Shown here piece by piece: positions 50,764 through 58,903 of a stretch of 64,000 bases of DNA. A program made the position numbers and the translations under genes. The notes below the pieces were generated by a model that worked only from the letters and a program-made list of their open reading frames with translations, did not search any database and was not told where the DNA came from. The stretch's first letter is position 1; each line of letters starts with the position of its first letter. Source of the DNA: an uncultured Ruminococcus sp. (GTDB lineage Bacteria; Bacillota; Clostridia; Oscillospirales; Acutalibacteraceae); NCBI GenBank assembly GCA_902776185.1, contig CACYPH010000002.1, forward strand, positions 1 to 64,000, written 5' to 3'.

Positions 50764-51371
50764 TCAATCTCCTTGTGTGATCTCAATAAATGTTTCGTAG
50801 TGGTCAAAAGTTATAAAAACCAATCCATCACTGGAATAAAGGATTCTTTCGTTGTTTCTATATCCTCCCGAATAATTAATATCTGCTTCATACCATATTC
50901 GACCGGGTTTCTCAGGAAGATGCCCGTCTTGATTGAAGTACTGCCCTCTCGCAAGCGTCTTACCGGGAGCAACTTTATCGAGGTTCCCTTTTTTAGGTTT
51001 AAAGCCCAACTTCCTAGCCTCTTTATATGTGATATAGTAATCAGGTAGCTTTCCGTTGTTTTTCAACCACCAATCCGCACCGTTGTGTTTCTCGCTAGTT
51101 GCGGTACCGGCTTGAGCAGTTTGAATCGGTTGTATAGTACATCTGCAATGTGGATGTAAAGGCGGAAGCGGATAAACCAGATTATGTCTTTCATAAACCT
51201 TTCCTTTCATATTTTGCATTGTACACACAACTTTTCATCTTCAACTACTACCCAGTTTAGAAAATGGACATCTGCATCTGCAAGCCAATCCACAAGTAGT
51301 GCCTGCAAGAATTTAGTTGTATTTCTCCGATTGCTACTGATAACATAGCCACTTGTCTTTTTTATAAACAT
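50764..51371 (-). pseudogene. MuF-barnase ribonuclease toxin with a one-base frameshift
   Basis: The barnase domain (50764 to about 51130) is very close to Bacillus barnase, with LPDYYITYKEARKLG, KGNLDKVAPGK, WYEADINYSGGYRNNERILY and FDHYETF. The catalytic Glu, two Arg and His are all present. Ahead of it is a short MuF-type segment with LHPHCRCT. An in-frame start exists only at GTG 51228, but the sequence upstream in another frame begins at ATG 51371 behind GGAGAG and reads through to EDEKLCVQCK. One extra A in the AAAA run at 51212-51215 would join both into a 202-residue MuF-barnase protein. So it is either a recent inactivation, a sequence error or a slippery site. Immunity is retained downstream. 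Confidence 0.82.
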
Positions 51372-51436
51372 TGTTTCTCTCCTTCATAAAGTAAAAGATA
51401 ATGATACCCTTCACTTATGAGGAGAATTCGCTAAAA

Positions 51437-51456
51437 GTTGCATATTATTATGCAAC
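51437..51456. promoter_or_regulatory. Perfect 20-bp palindrome in the toxin promoter
   Basis: GTTGCATA-TTAT-TATGCAAC lies 66 bases before the toxin ATG and overlaps the expected minus 10 region (minus 35-like TTACAA at about 51468). It is a likely repressor operator. Confidence 0.6.
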
Positions 51457-51511
51457 TATAAAAATATTGTAACACTTTTCGACTCATTTGTCGATAAAAT
51501 GATATAATTCT

Positions 51512-51535
51512 GGGGAGCACCTATTGATGCTCCCC
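51512..51535 (-). terminator. Hairpin after the recombinase remnant
   Basis: GGGGAGCA and TGCTCCCC form an 8-bp stem just past the stop of the serine recombinase remnant. The following minus-strand bases are AT-rich but without a solid T-run. Confidence 0.55.
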
Positions 51536-51540
51536 GTTAT

Positions 51541-51705
51541 TTATGCTGTTTTTGGGAATGGAATGACATTATCATCCAGACCGAGAAAGAACCGGCGGAT
51601 ATTCCTATTCAGCTCGATGTTCAGCTCATAGCTGCGGCAGACGTCGATGCGCTTGATGATCGAGTTGACAATCATCTTTTTCACCTCGATACCGACGGGC
51701 GTGAG
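51541..51705 (-). pseudogene. C-terminal remnant of a large serine recombinase
   Basis: About 50 codons read VKKMIVNSIIKRIDVCRSYE, then a LNIELNRNIRRFFLGLDD-like end, closely matching the last residues of the element A recombinase (KKMIVNSMIKRVDVYRNYD). Everything upstream has been deleted and the sequence joins the MATE region. It shows that element B once had its own integrase in the same position and orientation. Confidence 0.88.
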
Positions 51706-51771
51706 GCTGATCATGCATGTCAAGAACGGGAACGGGAATTATTGATACGGCTGCTGAACAAGCGGCGCTCT

Positions 51772-53130
51772 TTACGCCGCTTTGAACTCGCTGATCTCCT
51801 TTTCGCCATCCGATGCGGCGGATCGGACGATACGCTTGCTGCGCCATCTTCCTCTTCTCCATCGTACGAGCATCAGTATGCCGCGAACACATTCGTCCGC
51901 TGCGAGCGCGATCCACATTCCATAGACGCCCATCCCGAATACGACAGCCATCAGATAGGAACCGAGCACACTGATAAGCCAGTTGGAAAAAATCGCGCAT
52001 ACCGCCGGATAATACACATCCCCGGCGCCGCGCATACAGGCGATCAAAACCAGATTTGTTGTCCTGCCGAGCTCCAGTACGCAGTTGAGCAGCAGGATAT
52101 CGGTACAAAGAGAAATGACCTTCGGGTCATCGGTGAACAGCCCGATCAGCGGTTCTCTCAGCCACATGCCGACCGTACAGGTGATCGCCATAATCGCCAG
52201 CGCCGCTCGGTGAGAGCGGCAGCCCTGACGGTACGCCTCGTCAGCCTGACCCGCCCCGACAAGATGCCCGATCATGATCTGAGAAGCCTGACCGACAGCG
52301 AGCGAGCAAAGATAAAACAGCATTGTGATGCTTTGGACATAGGTCTTGGCGATCAGCTCGTTCTGTGAAAGGCAGTTGAGCACGATCATCGTGATGACGA
52401 GCTGTGAAAGGTTATAGAGGAAGGTTTCCAGCGCAGAGGGTATGCCGACCTTCAGCATCATCCTGAGCTGTCCGAAGGGAAACGGTATCAGCGTCCGGAA
52501 AACAGACGGTTTCTCAACCTTGGTAAACAGAATAACCGTCAGGAGAACACAGCCGATCAAACGGCCGGCGCACGTTGCGATCGCAGCGCCCGCAACACCC
52601 ATTCGCGGCACCAGCACCAGATCCAGCGCCGTGTTGAACAGGTTCATTCCCGCACAGACGTACATGGTGATCCGGGTGAGTCCGTGGCTGCGGATGATCA
52701 CCGATACCGCCGTCATCATCGCCTGCAAAAAGATCGTTCCTCCGACGATCGACAGGTACTGACCGGCAAAGTCAAGCAGCTGACCGTCCGCCCCGATCAA
52801 CACCAGCAGCGGTCGGCGGAACAGCAGAAAGACCGCGCTGATCAGAATACCGAAGGATAACGGCAGCACGATGGCCAGCGCCGCCGTCTGTGAAGCGTCC
52901 CTCCTTCTCCCCGCCCCGAGGTACTGAGAGATCATCACGGCGCTCGCTGCGGATATGATGTTGAACACGATGGTCACGATGGATACCGCTTGATTCGCCG
53001 TGCCGACGGCGGACGCGGCAAGGCCGTCGTATCGGCTGAGGATCAGGACGTCGATCATGCCGAGCAGCATGAACAGCGCCGTCTCGATAAAGATCGGCCA
53101 TGCAAGGCTGAAAAGCTTCATTTTTTTCAT
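51772..53130 (-). CDS. MATE-family efflux transporter
   Basis: The protein of about 452 residues has 12 TM helices in two homologous halves. It starts with a LFSLAWPIFIETALFMLLGMID-type segment and carries the paired MATE motifs ISQYLGAGRRRDA in the first half and MIGHLVGAGQADEAYRQG in the second. MATE proteins export drugs or metabolites against Na+ or H+. A minus 10 box (53164-53169) lies so near the first ATGs that the ATG at 53130, with AGGCG upstream, is the best start. It diverges from the amylase gene. Confidence 0.88.
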   Translation of the reverse strand: MKKMKLFSLAWPIFIETALFMLLGMIDVLILSRYDGLAASAVGTANQAVSIVTIVFNIISAASAVMISQYLGAGRRRDASQTAALAIVLPLSFGILISAVFLLFRRPLLVLIGADGQLLDFAGQYLSIVGGTIFLQAMMTAVSVIIRSHGLTRITMYVCAGMNLFNTALDLVLVPRMGVAGAAIATCAGRLIGCVLLTVILFTKVEKPSVFRTLIPFPFGQLRMMLKVGIPSALETFLYNLSQLVITMIVLNCLSQNELIAKTYVQSITMLFYLCSLAVGQASQIMIGHLVGAGQADEAYRQGCRSHRAALAIMAITCTVGMWLREPLIGLFTDDPKVISLCTDILLLNCVLELGRTTNLVLIACMRGAGDVYYPAVCAIFSNWLISVLGSYLMAVVFGMGVYGMWIALAADECVRGILMLVRWRRGRWRSKRIVRSAASDGEKEISEFKAA

Positions 53131-53211
53131 GGTTTCGCCTGATTTCATTCGTGATCTGCTTGTATTATACAATCATGTCATGTATAATTCTTGCATAATA
53201 TGACCTGATTT

Positions 53212-53321
53212 TTAACACAATCCGACTGTCGGGCTGCTGATCGGGAACAAAGGCGCGCGGAACTCACGGCATGGAACGAGATCATGCATGTATTTTTGCC
53301 ATTTAACTGATTTTGTGTTAA
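53212..53321. promoter_or_regulatory. Inverted TTGTGTTAA pair between MATE and amylase genes
   Basis: TTAACACAA (53212-53220) and TTGTGTTAA (53313-53321) face each other in the divergent gap. A third copy lies upstream of the CotH gene (56133-56141). They may be sites for the AraC regulator encoded at 55217. A TATAAT at 53364-53369 is the probable minus 10 box of the amylase gene. Confidence 0.45.
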
Positions 53322-53401
53322 TCAGAGAATATAATAGTGATAGTTTATTCTGCCGGATCGTTATATAATGATTCTATGTATAACAGAGCGGGAGGAATAC
53401 C

Positions 53402-55153
53402 ATGAATATCGCCGCAGTCTCACACCGTTCCACCATCGAATACTGTTACGCCTCGGATAAGGACACCGTTACGGTTACCATCCTCACGGATAAGGACGTG
53501 AGCCAGGCGTTCCTGATCTGGGGGGATCCGTTCATCCACGAGCTCATGAGAACGCCCGAATGGCACGGCGAGAAGATCGAGATGCGTATTCTCGCGGAGC
53601 TCAAAAACCATTATCTGTGGGCGGTCAGCGTACGGCCGAAATATAAGCGGCTGCGGTATTACTTTGAACTCGTCAGCGGCGGGCAGCATTATGTCGTTTG
53701 TGAAAACAAGATCTGTCCGATCGAAGAAAACGAAGCCGCCTCGATGGCGTGTTATAAATATGCGTGGATCAACAGCTCGGATATCATCGCTCCGCCCGAA
53801 TGGGTGAAGCGCACCGTCTGGTACCAGATTATGCCCGATCGCTTCTGCCGCAGTAAAGACAGCCCTCTCGGTCAAAAATTCAGAGCATGGGGCGATTTCT
53901 CGAATCCCGGATGGAACGACCTTTACGGCGAAAATCTGAAAGGGATCACCGAGCGCCTGGGATACCTCAAGGAGCTGGGGATCAGCGGCGTCTATCTGAC
54001 GCCCATCTTCCGCTCCAACACCAACCACAAGTATAACACCTTTGATTATTGGGAGATCGATCCCGATTTCGGCACAGAGGAGGATATCCGCGAGCTGGTC
54101 GATACCGCTCACAGCTTGGGGATCCGCGTCATGCTGGACGCGGTATTCAATCACTGCGGCAGCGAGTTCTTCGCGTGCAGGGACGTGTTCGAGAAGGGCG
54201 CCGACTCTCCCTACTACGATTGGTTCTTTATCAACAGCGAAGACTTCAGAGACCGGCGGTTTTCTACGGAGGACGGAAGATTCTTTTCCTTCTCTTTCTG
54301 GGCGGGGATGCCGAAGCTCAATACCAATCATCCCGAGGTCGTGCGGTACTTCTGTGAGCTTTGCACCTATTGGGTCAAGGACTGGAAGATCGACGGCATA
54401 CGGTTTGACGTCGGCGACGAAGTCTCTCACACCTTTATCCGCACCCTGCACGATACCTTGAAGAGCATTAACCCCGACGTATTCCTCCTCGGCGAGATAT
54501 GGACGGATGCGATCTCATGGCTGGGCGGCAGAGAATACGACTCGGTGATGAACTATCCGCTCCCCGGGTGCATCAACGACTTTTTCGCTCACCCTGCACA
54601 GAGCTTCTCCGATTTCATCTATGCGCTCAACTATTGCCGCACCATGTATCCGGAACAGACGACAGAGGTGCTGTTCAACTTTCTTGACACGCATGATACG
54701 CCCCGCGTCGGATCGATCAGCAGCAGCGAGGACGAAGTGCTGCAGAAGCTCGCCTTATTGATGACCCTGCCCGGTTCGCCCTGCATCTACTACGGTACCG
54801 AGATCGCGATGAAGGGCAATCGGTCGCCCTATAACCGAAGCACGATGCCGTGGAGCAAGATCGAACGGGGAATGTATGATGCCTTTATGCAAAAGGTCGC
54901 CGCTCTGATCCGTCTGCGCCATACGCGGAAGGACTTCATCAGCAACGATATCGAATATATCCGTCACCGGAATCATCCGCGGCTGCTGCACTATCAAAAA
55001 TCCGGAACCGTGGATATCTATCTGAACGCGGAAAAAGAACCGTGCCGGATCGACCGTGACGGAAACATCCTTTTCCGGAATCATTACGCCGACCGCCTGC
55101 TTCAGCCGGAGGGAATTCTGATCCTTGAAGCAAACGGACTGACTCAGACATGA
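53402..55153 (+). CDS. GH13 alpha-amylase-type glycosidase (neopullulanase/cyclomaltodextrinase-like)
   Basis: The 583-residue protein has an N-terminal carbohydrate-binding beta domain (about 1-125) and a GH13 barrel starting VWYQIMPDRF. Conserved regions are DAVFNHCG (I), GIRFDVGDEVSH with the nucleophile Asp (II), LLGEIW with the acid Glu (III) and FLDTHDTPR (IV). There is no signal peptide, so it acts in the cytoplasm on imported maltodextrins. The N-domain and motifs point to the neopullulanase/maltogenic amylase group. It is followed by an AraC regulator. The ATG follows GGGAGG. Confidence 0.9.
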   Translation: MNIAAVSHRSTIEYCYASDKDTVTVTILTDKDVSQAFLIWGDPFIHELMRTPEWHGEKIEMRILAELKNHYLWAVSVRPKYKRLRYYFELVSGGQHYVVCENKICPIEENEAASMACYKYAWINSSDIIAPPEWVKRTVWYQIMPDRFCRSKDSPLGQKFRAWGDFSNPGWNDLYGENLKGITERLGYLKELGISGVYLTPIFRSNTNHKYNTFDYWEIDPDFGTEEDIRELVDTAHSLGIRVMLDAVFNHCGSEFFACRDVFEKGADSPYYDWFFINSEDFRDRRFSTEDGRFFSFSFWAGMPKLNTNHPEVVRYFCELCTYWVKDWKIDGIRFDVGDEVSHTFIRTLHDTLKSINPDVFLLGEIWTDAISWLGGREYDSVMNYPLPGCINDFFAHPAQSFSDFIYALNYCRTMYPEQTTEVLFNFLDTHDTPRVGSISSSEDEVLQKLALLMTLPGSPCIYYGTEIAMKGNRSPYNRSTMPWSKIERGMYDAFMQKVAALIRLRHTRKDFISNDIEYIRHRNHPRLLHYQKSGTVDIYLNAEKEPCRIDRDGNILFRNHYADRLLQPEGILILEANGLTQT

Positions 55154-55216
55154 TTCACCGTATAATAAAGGCAGCGTTACAAAACCATTAGGCAAACGAT
55201 TTGATTGAGGTAAAGA

Positions 55217-56086
55217 ATGTCTTATCAGGAAACCAAAATTCATGGGACACCTTCTTTTCCGTATGCGGTATACTGGGGACTCGTTCCGGACTGGCTCAGC
55301 GGTTTTCCGCTTCACTGGCACGAAGAAATGGAGATCATCAGCGTACGGGAGGGGAGCATCGGCGTCTCTGTCGGAAACAGCGACTATACGGTGAACAGCG
55401 GAGAGTTCCTCCTGATTCATCCGCAGATGATCCATGCCATCAAACAGCATGAAAACTGCCGCGGGCTCTATGTGAATATCCTGTTCCGCTTTTCCATGCT
55501 GGAGAGCGGTCAGGACGACGCATGCCGTGAAAAGTATCTGGAGCCGATCTACAGCCGCGAATTGTTGATGCCCGAGTATATCTCTCTCGATCATCCGCTG
55601 AATCCGGGAATTGCGCCGATCATCCTCGCGCTGACGCAAAGCGCCGACACGCAAAGACCGGGTAACGAGCTGTGGATCAAAGGAAAGCTGTATGAACTGA
55701 TGTCTGTTATCGTCGGATACTGTGAGGCTTCCAATAACGCACAGGCTTATGAAGACATCATCTTCGAAAAGCTGAAGCACTCCCTGCGGTATATCGAAGA
55801 ACACTACGCAGACAGCATCGACGTGGATGCGATGGCGGCGGTCAGCAATTATTCTGTGAGCCATTTTTCAAAGCTGTTCAAGCAGCTGACGGGAGTATCC
55901 TTTACGCAATACCTGAAGAACTACCGGCTGGAGGCCGCCGCAAACCGGCTGATCCATGAAAATACAAAGATCTCGGAGATCGCACTGTCATGCGGCTTTT
56001 CCAATCTTTCGTATTTTACCCGTGCGTTTTATCAGAAGTACCGTATGACGCCGTCACAATACAGAAGGGATCGGAAAAACAGCTGA
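55217..56086 (+). CDS. AraC-family transcriptional regulator
   Basis: The 289-residue regulator has an N-terminal cupin sensor (about 15-110; PLHWHEEMEIISVREG and IHPQMIHAI) and a C-terminal double helix-turn-helix (about 185-285; NYSVSHFSKLFKQLTGVSF and ISEIALSCGFSNLSYFTRAF). It is the kind that senses a sugar and activates catabolic genes. It lies 63 bases after the amylase gene and probably controls it, perhaps through the TTGTGTTAA sites. Confidence 0.9.
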   Translation: MSYQETKIHGTPSFPYAVYWGLVPDWLSGFPLHWHEEMEIISVREGSIGVSVGNSDYTVNSGEFLLIHPQMIHAIKQHENCRGLYVNILFRFSMLESGQDDACREKYLEPIYSRELLMPEYISLDHPLNPGIAPIILALTQSADTQRPGNELWIKGKLYELMSVIVGYCEASNNAQAYEDIIFEKLKHSLRYIEEHYADSIDVDAMAAVSNYSVSHFSKLFKQLTGVSFTQYLKNYRLEAAANRLIHENTKISEIALSCGFSNLSYFTRAFYQKYRMTPSQYRRDRKNS

Positions 56087-56166
56087 ATACAGGTATGCCT
56101 TGCTGTGTATTTCCGACCGGGCAACAATTGAATTGTGTTAAAAGATGCGTGGGATTATGTTAGCAA

Positions 56167-56216
56167 GCCTCCTGTGCCGATTGTATAATGAAGATACAAA
56201 TATCGACACAGGAGGC
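56167..56216. promoter_or_regulatory. Dyad flanking the CotH minus 10 box and ribosome site
   Basis: GCCTCCTGTG-C-CGAT (56167-56181) is complementary to ATCG-A-CACAGGAGGC (56202-56216), with TATAAT (56184-56189) in the loop. The right arm is the Shine-Dalgarno of the CotH gene. In a transcript starting upstream, the arm would hide the ribosome site. Confidence 0.55.
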
Positions 56217-56223
56217 TTTCTTT

Positions 56224-58212
56224 ATGAAAAAGGCAGTTGCATTCTTAATCGCCGTTCTGCTTACCGTAACCGCTGTTCCTTTCTTTGCCGCGTCGGCAGA
56301 AGAGAAAGGCGCCCCGGCAGACTTCGGCGGCATTCCTGCACTGTATGTGCACGCCGTGAGCGATTCCGCCGATACACAGGCGTGGCAGGCATGGCAGAGC
56401 GTCCATGACGAGGATTTCGTTGTGGAGAAGCCCGGTGAAAAGTACTTCTTCCTCCCTTCCTCCGCCGGTGAAGCCGTCATCGACGTGTACAACGGTTATG
56501 ACGAGGCGGTAACGCTCAACGGCGTGACCGTCGCCGCCCACACGACTCAGGCCATCGCCTATGAGCCGAATGCGGTCTATCCGGTCACCGTCTGTGGTGA
56601 AAGCTATACGCTGAAGATCATGCGGTCGAACGCCGAGGCCGCCATCTACATCAATAATCCCGATGCGGACGGCAAGGGTACCGATCTGATGACCTATCTC
56701 AACGAGGATAAAAGCCTGAGTGCGAAAGCGACCGGCGCGATCGTCACGCCCGACGGCGCAATCGACAACACCGCGATCAAGAAGATCAAGGGCAGGGGCA
56801 ACACCTCGTGGGACAAGCCGAAAAAGGGTTATAATATCACCTACGATAAGAAGGTCTCGATCGCCGGGATGGAAAAGAATAAAAAGTACTCCATTCTGCC
56901 CAACTATCAGGACGATTCTCTCAGCCGCAACCGTATCCTCTACGACCTGTCCGACGCCGTCGGTCTGCCCTATGCCTCCGACTCCCGCTATGTGGACTTC
57001 TATGTCAACGGCTATTACTGGGGCTCCTATCTGATGTGCGAGAAGGTCGAGCCGGGCAGTCTGGTACCCGAGGTAGACGATAAAGGCTATCTCAACGACG
57101 ACGGCACCGTCAAGGAGGACTTCCCCTTCATCGTCGAGATCGACGCGAGCGCCTCAGACGACGATTACTGGGTCAGCGCCAGAGGCATGAAGCTGACGAT
57201 CAAAGCTCCAGAGATCGATCCGGGCAAGCCGGGCTACGACGAGGTCAAGGCGTATGTCAGGACCAAGTTCGAAGCCTTCTATGACGCAACGGCGCCGACG
57301 GGCAAGCTCTCCGAGGTCGCCGATATCGATTCTGTCGCTAAGCTGTACCTGATCAACGAGCTCGGCAAAAACTGGGACAGCGGCGTGTCCAGCACCTTCT
57401 TCACCTATAAGCAGGACGAGAACGGCGTGTACAAATTCTTTGGCTCGCCTGTATGGGATTATGACAACACCTTAGGCAACGCGGTCGGCATAGCGTGGGA
57501 TCTGCACAGCATGAAAGTGACCGATTATGAGGAGTACACCGGCTGGTGGTGCCGCTACAAGGGAATCGCCAACGGCGGCAAACGCTCAGCCAACACGATT
57601 GCGCGCATTTCACAGAATGCGGAGATTAAGGCGAGCCTGCCCCGGATCTGGTTCGAGAGCTTTATGCCTGCGCTGAGGCACTTCTCCGGCGAACAGTTCA
57701 GCCAAGAGATCGACAGCGAGCTGTACACGAGAGAACATTATATGGCTCTGGTCGGGGACTCCGCCGCGATGAATTACGAGAGCGGCTGGCTGCTGAATAC
57801 CGGAAGCTGGATCGCGGATCACTCCGGTCTCAATAAGGCGCATTATAACGCCGCGTCGAAAAAAATGATTGTCGAACCAGTTGAGACTTCTTATGAGCAG
57901 ACTTTTGAAGGCGTGTTCCGTTATGCCTGCGACTGGATGGAGGGGCGCTGTGCGTGGCTGAGCGAACAGTTCGCGCCGGATTATGTTCCCTCCCCGCTGC
58001 TGGGAGATGTGGATCGCGACGGTTCCATTTCTATTCTCGATGCGACCCGCATCCAGAGGCACTTAGCCAGTCTTCCGATTCCGGCTGTCCTCGACGAGAC
58101 GATCGCCGATACGGATGAAGACGGTCTTGTTTCCATCACGGACGCGACCTATATCCAGCGCTGGCTCGCTAATCTGGAATCCAACGACCGTATCGGTCAG
58201 CCGATAGGATAA
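56224..58212 (+). CDS. Secreted CotH-kinase-family protein with type I dockerin
   Basis: The 662-residue protein has a signal peptide (about 1-23, ending AASAEE), a CotH domain (about 140-490) with KGRGNTSWDKPKKGYNI, LLPNYQDDSLSRN-type core and a later SPVWDYDNTLGNA, and a C-terminal dockerin (about 595-655). The dockerin shows two calcium-binding repeats, GDVDRDGSISILDATRIQRH and ADTDEDGLVSITDATYIQRW. CotH proteins are atypical kinases that phosphorylate secreted proteins; the dockerin would attach it to a cohesin scaffold at the cell surface. The ATG at 56224 follows GGAGG. It is the last gene of element B. Confidence 0.9.
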   Translation: MKKAVAFLIAVLLTVTAVPFFAASAEEKGAPADFGGIPALYVHAVSDSADTQAWQAWQSVHDEDFVVEKPGEKYFFLPSSAGEAVIDVYNGYDEAVTLNGVTVAAHTTQAIAYEPNAVYPVTVCGESYTLKIMRSNAEAAIYINNPDADGKGTDLMTYLNEDKSLSAKATGAIVTPDGAIDNTAIKKIKGRGNTSWDKPKKGYNITYDKKVSIAGMEKNKKYSILPNYQDDSLSRNRILYDLSDAVGLPYASDSRYVDFYVNGYYWGSYLMCEKVEPGSLVPEVDDKGYLNDDGTVKEDFPFIVEIDASASDDDYWVSARGMKLTIKAPEIDPGKPGYDEVKAYVRTKFEAFYDATAPTGKLSEVADIDSVAKLYLINELGKNWDSGVSSTFFTYKQDENGVYKFFGSPVWDYDNTLGNAVGIAWDLHSMKVTDYEEYTGWWCRYKGIANGGKRSANTIARISQNAEIKASLPRIWFESFMPALRHFSGEQFSQEIDSELYTREHYMALVGDSAAMNYESGWLLNTGSWIADHSGLNKAHYNAASKKMIVEPVETSYEQTFEGVFRYACDWMEGRCAWLSEQFAPDYVPSPLLGDVDRDGSISILDATRIQRHLASLPIPAVLDETIADTDEDGLVSITDATYIQRWLANLESNDRIGQPIG

Positions 58213-58232
58213 ACATCATCATTCACGACCAT

Positions 58233-58257
58233 GGGGTGCGTAATCCGCTCTCTCGGG
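58233..58257 (+). repeat. Element B right end, attP half-arm
   Basis: GGGGTGCGTAATCC-GCTCTCTC-GGG has the same layout as the element A right arm, with one change in the outer 14 bases and a different 8-base spacer. It abuts the AG of tRNA 3' half 2. Confidence 0.88.
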
Positions 58258-58313
58258 AGAGCGCTTGGTTCGCATTCAAGAGGTCAGCGGTTCGAATCCG
58301 CTTATCTCCACCA
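58258..58313 (+). other. tRNA-Ala 3' half number 2 (original host half)
   Basis: These 56 bases are identical to tRNA positions 21-76. Together with 29977-29998, and allowing for the AG overlap, they rebuild the whole host tRNA-Ala, so this is probably the chromosomal right border of the island. Confidence 0.9.
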
Positions 58314-58316
58314 TTG

Positions 58317-58356
58317 ATAAAGACGGTAAGTATTGCAAGATACTTACCGTCTTTAT
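58317..58356 (+). terminator. Host tRNA terminator
   Basis: ATAAAGACGGTAAGTAT and its complement form a 17-bp stem around TGCAAG, followed by TATT. Each of the three tRNA ends in the island has a different terminator. Confidence 0.85.
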
Positions 58357-58838
58357 TATTATCCGTGCAGTGGAGAAAAGCGGATTCGAAGGCGAGTGTG
58401 CCAAGGATTAAGCGCAAGCGCAATCCGTAGGCAAAATCAGTCCGGCGGACAAACGGGGTCCCCCAAATGCCCCTGCATTTTGGGGAGAAGAGGAGCGGCG
58501 AAGCGATAAGGGAGCGGTCATGCCTGACCACTTCTAATGAGCGCAGTCCGCGACGACGAGGTCGCTCCCAAGACGGGGCGACCGACTTCCTATAGATAAA
58601 ACACCGCTTTTATCCTTATATTAATGTCTTTAGACAGTTTCGCTCGTTATAGAGGTACAAAAACCACCCGAATATTTGAATATTTTTTATACCCACAAGG
58701 GATTTGAGATCTGCACCGAAATGTTCTGAGAAAACAGTATCACGCATATCAGAATTCATCAATGAAAACAGAAAATTGCATTTCAAAAAAGAAATCGCCT
58801 GAAGTCTATCGCAGGTTTGCATAATAATCGAGAGAATA
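58357..58838. other. Non-coding region with inverted tRNA piece and GC-rich structured block
   Basis: GTGGAGAAAAGCGGATTCGAA (58370-58390) is an inverted copy of the tRNA 3' arm with one mismatch. It is followed by a GC-rich block of about 200 bases (to about 58590) with several short inverted repeats, such as CCCCAAATGC/GCATTTTGGGG. An AT-rich stretch without genes then runs up to the promoter at 58839. No convincing reading frame is seen. Confidence 0.5.
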
Positions 58839-58867
58839 TTGAGTTTTTGAATAGGTTGTGTTATAAT
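58839..58867 (+). promoter_or_regulatory. Promoter of the ICMT-like gene
   Basis: TTGAGT (58839-58844) and a perfect TATAAT (58862-58867) are separated by 17 bases, 36 bases before the ATG at 58904. Confidence 0.78.
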
Positions 58868-58903
58868 GCAGTTAGCAATAACTAGCTTTATGGAGTGATG
58901 CGG

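Larger units (their letters stand above)
50436..58257. mobile_element. Element B: remnant of a related serine-integrase element
   Basis: It is bounded by tRNA-Ala 3' half 1 on the left and, on the right, by an arm GGGGTGCGTAATCC-GCTCTCTC-GGG (58233-58257) plus tRNA 3' half 2. It contains a toxin-immunity pair and the last 50 or so codons of a serine recombinase closely like that of element A. MATE, GH13, AraC and CotH-dockerin genes follow. No relaxase or partition genes remain, so it cannot move alone. Whether the four metabolic genes arrived with it or by later rearrangement is uncertain. Confidence 0.65.

Noticed and set aside
58223..58531. Minus-strand frame with GGDKRIRTADLLNANQAL
   Set aside because: This is the familiar false protein from the antisense of a tRNA 3' half; not a gene.
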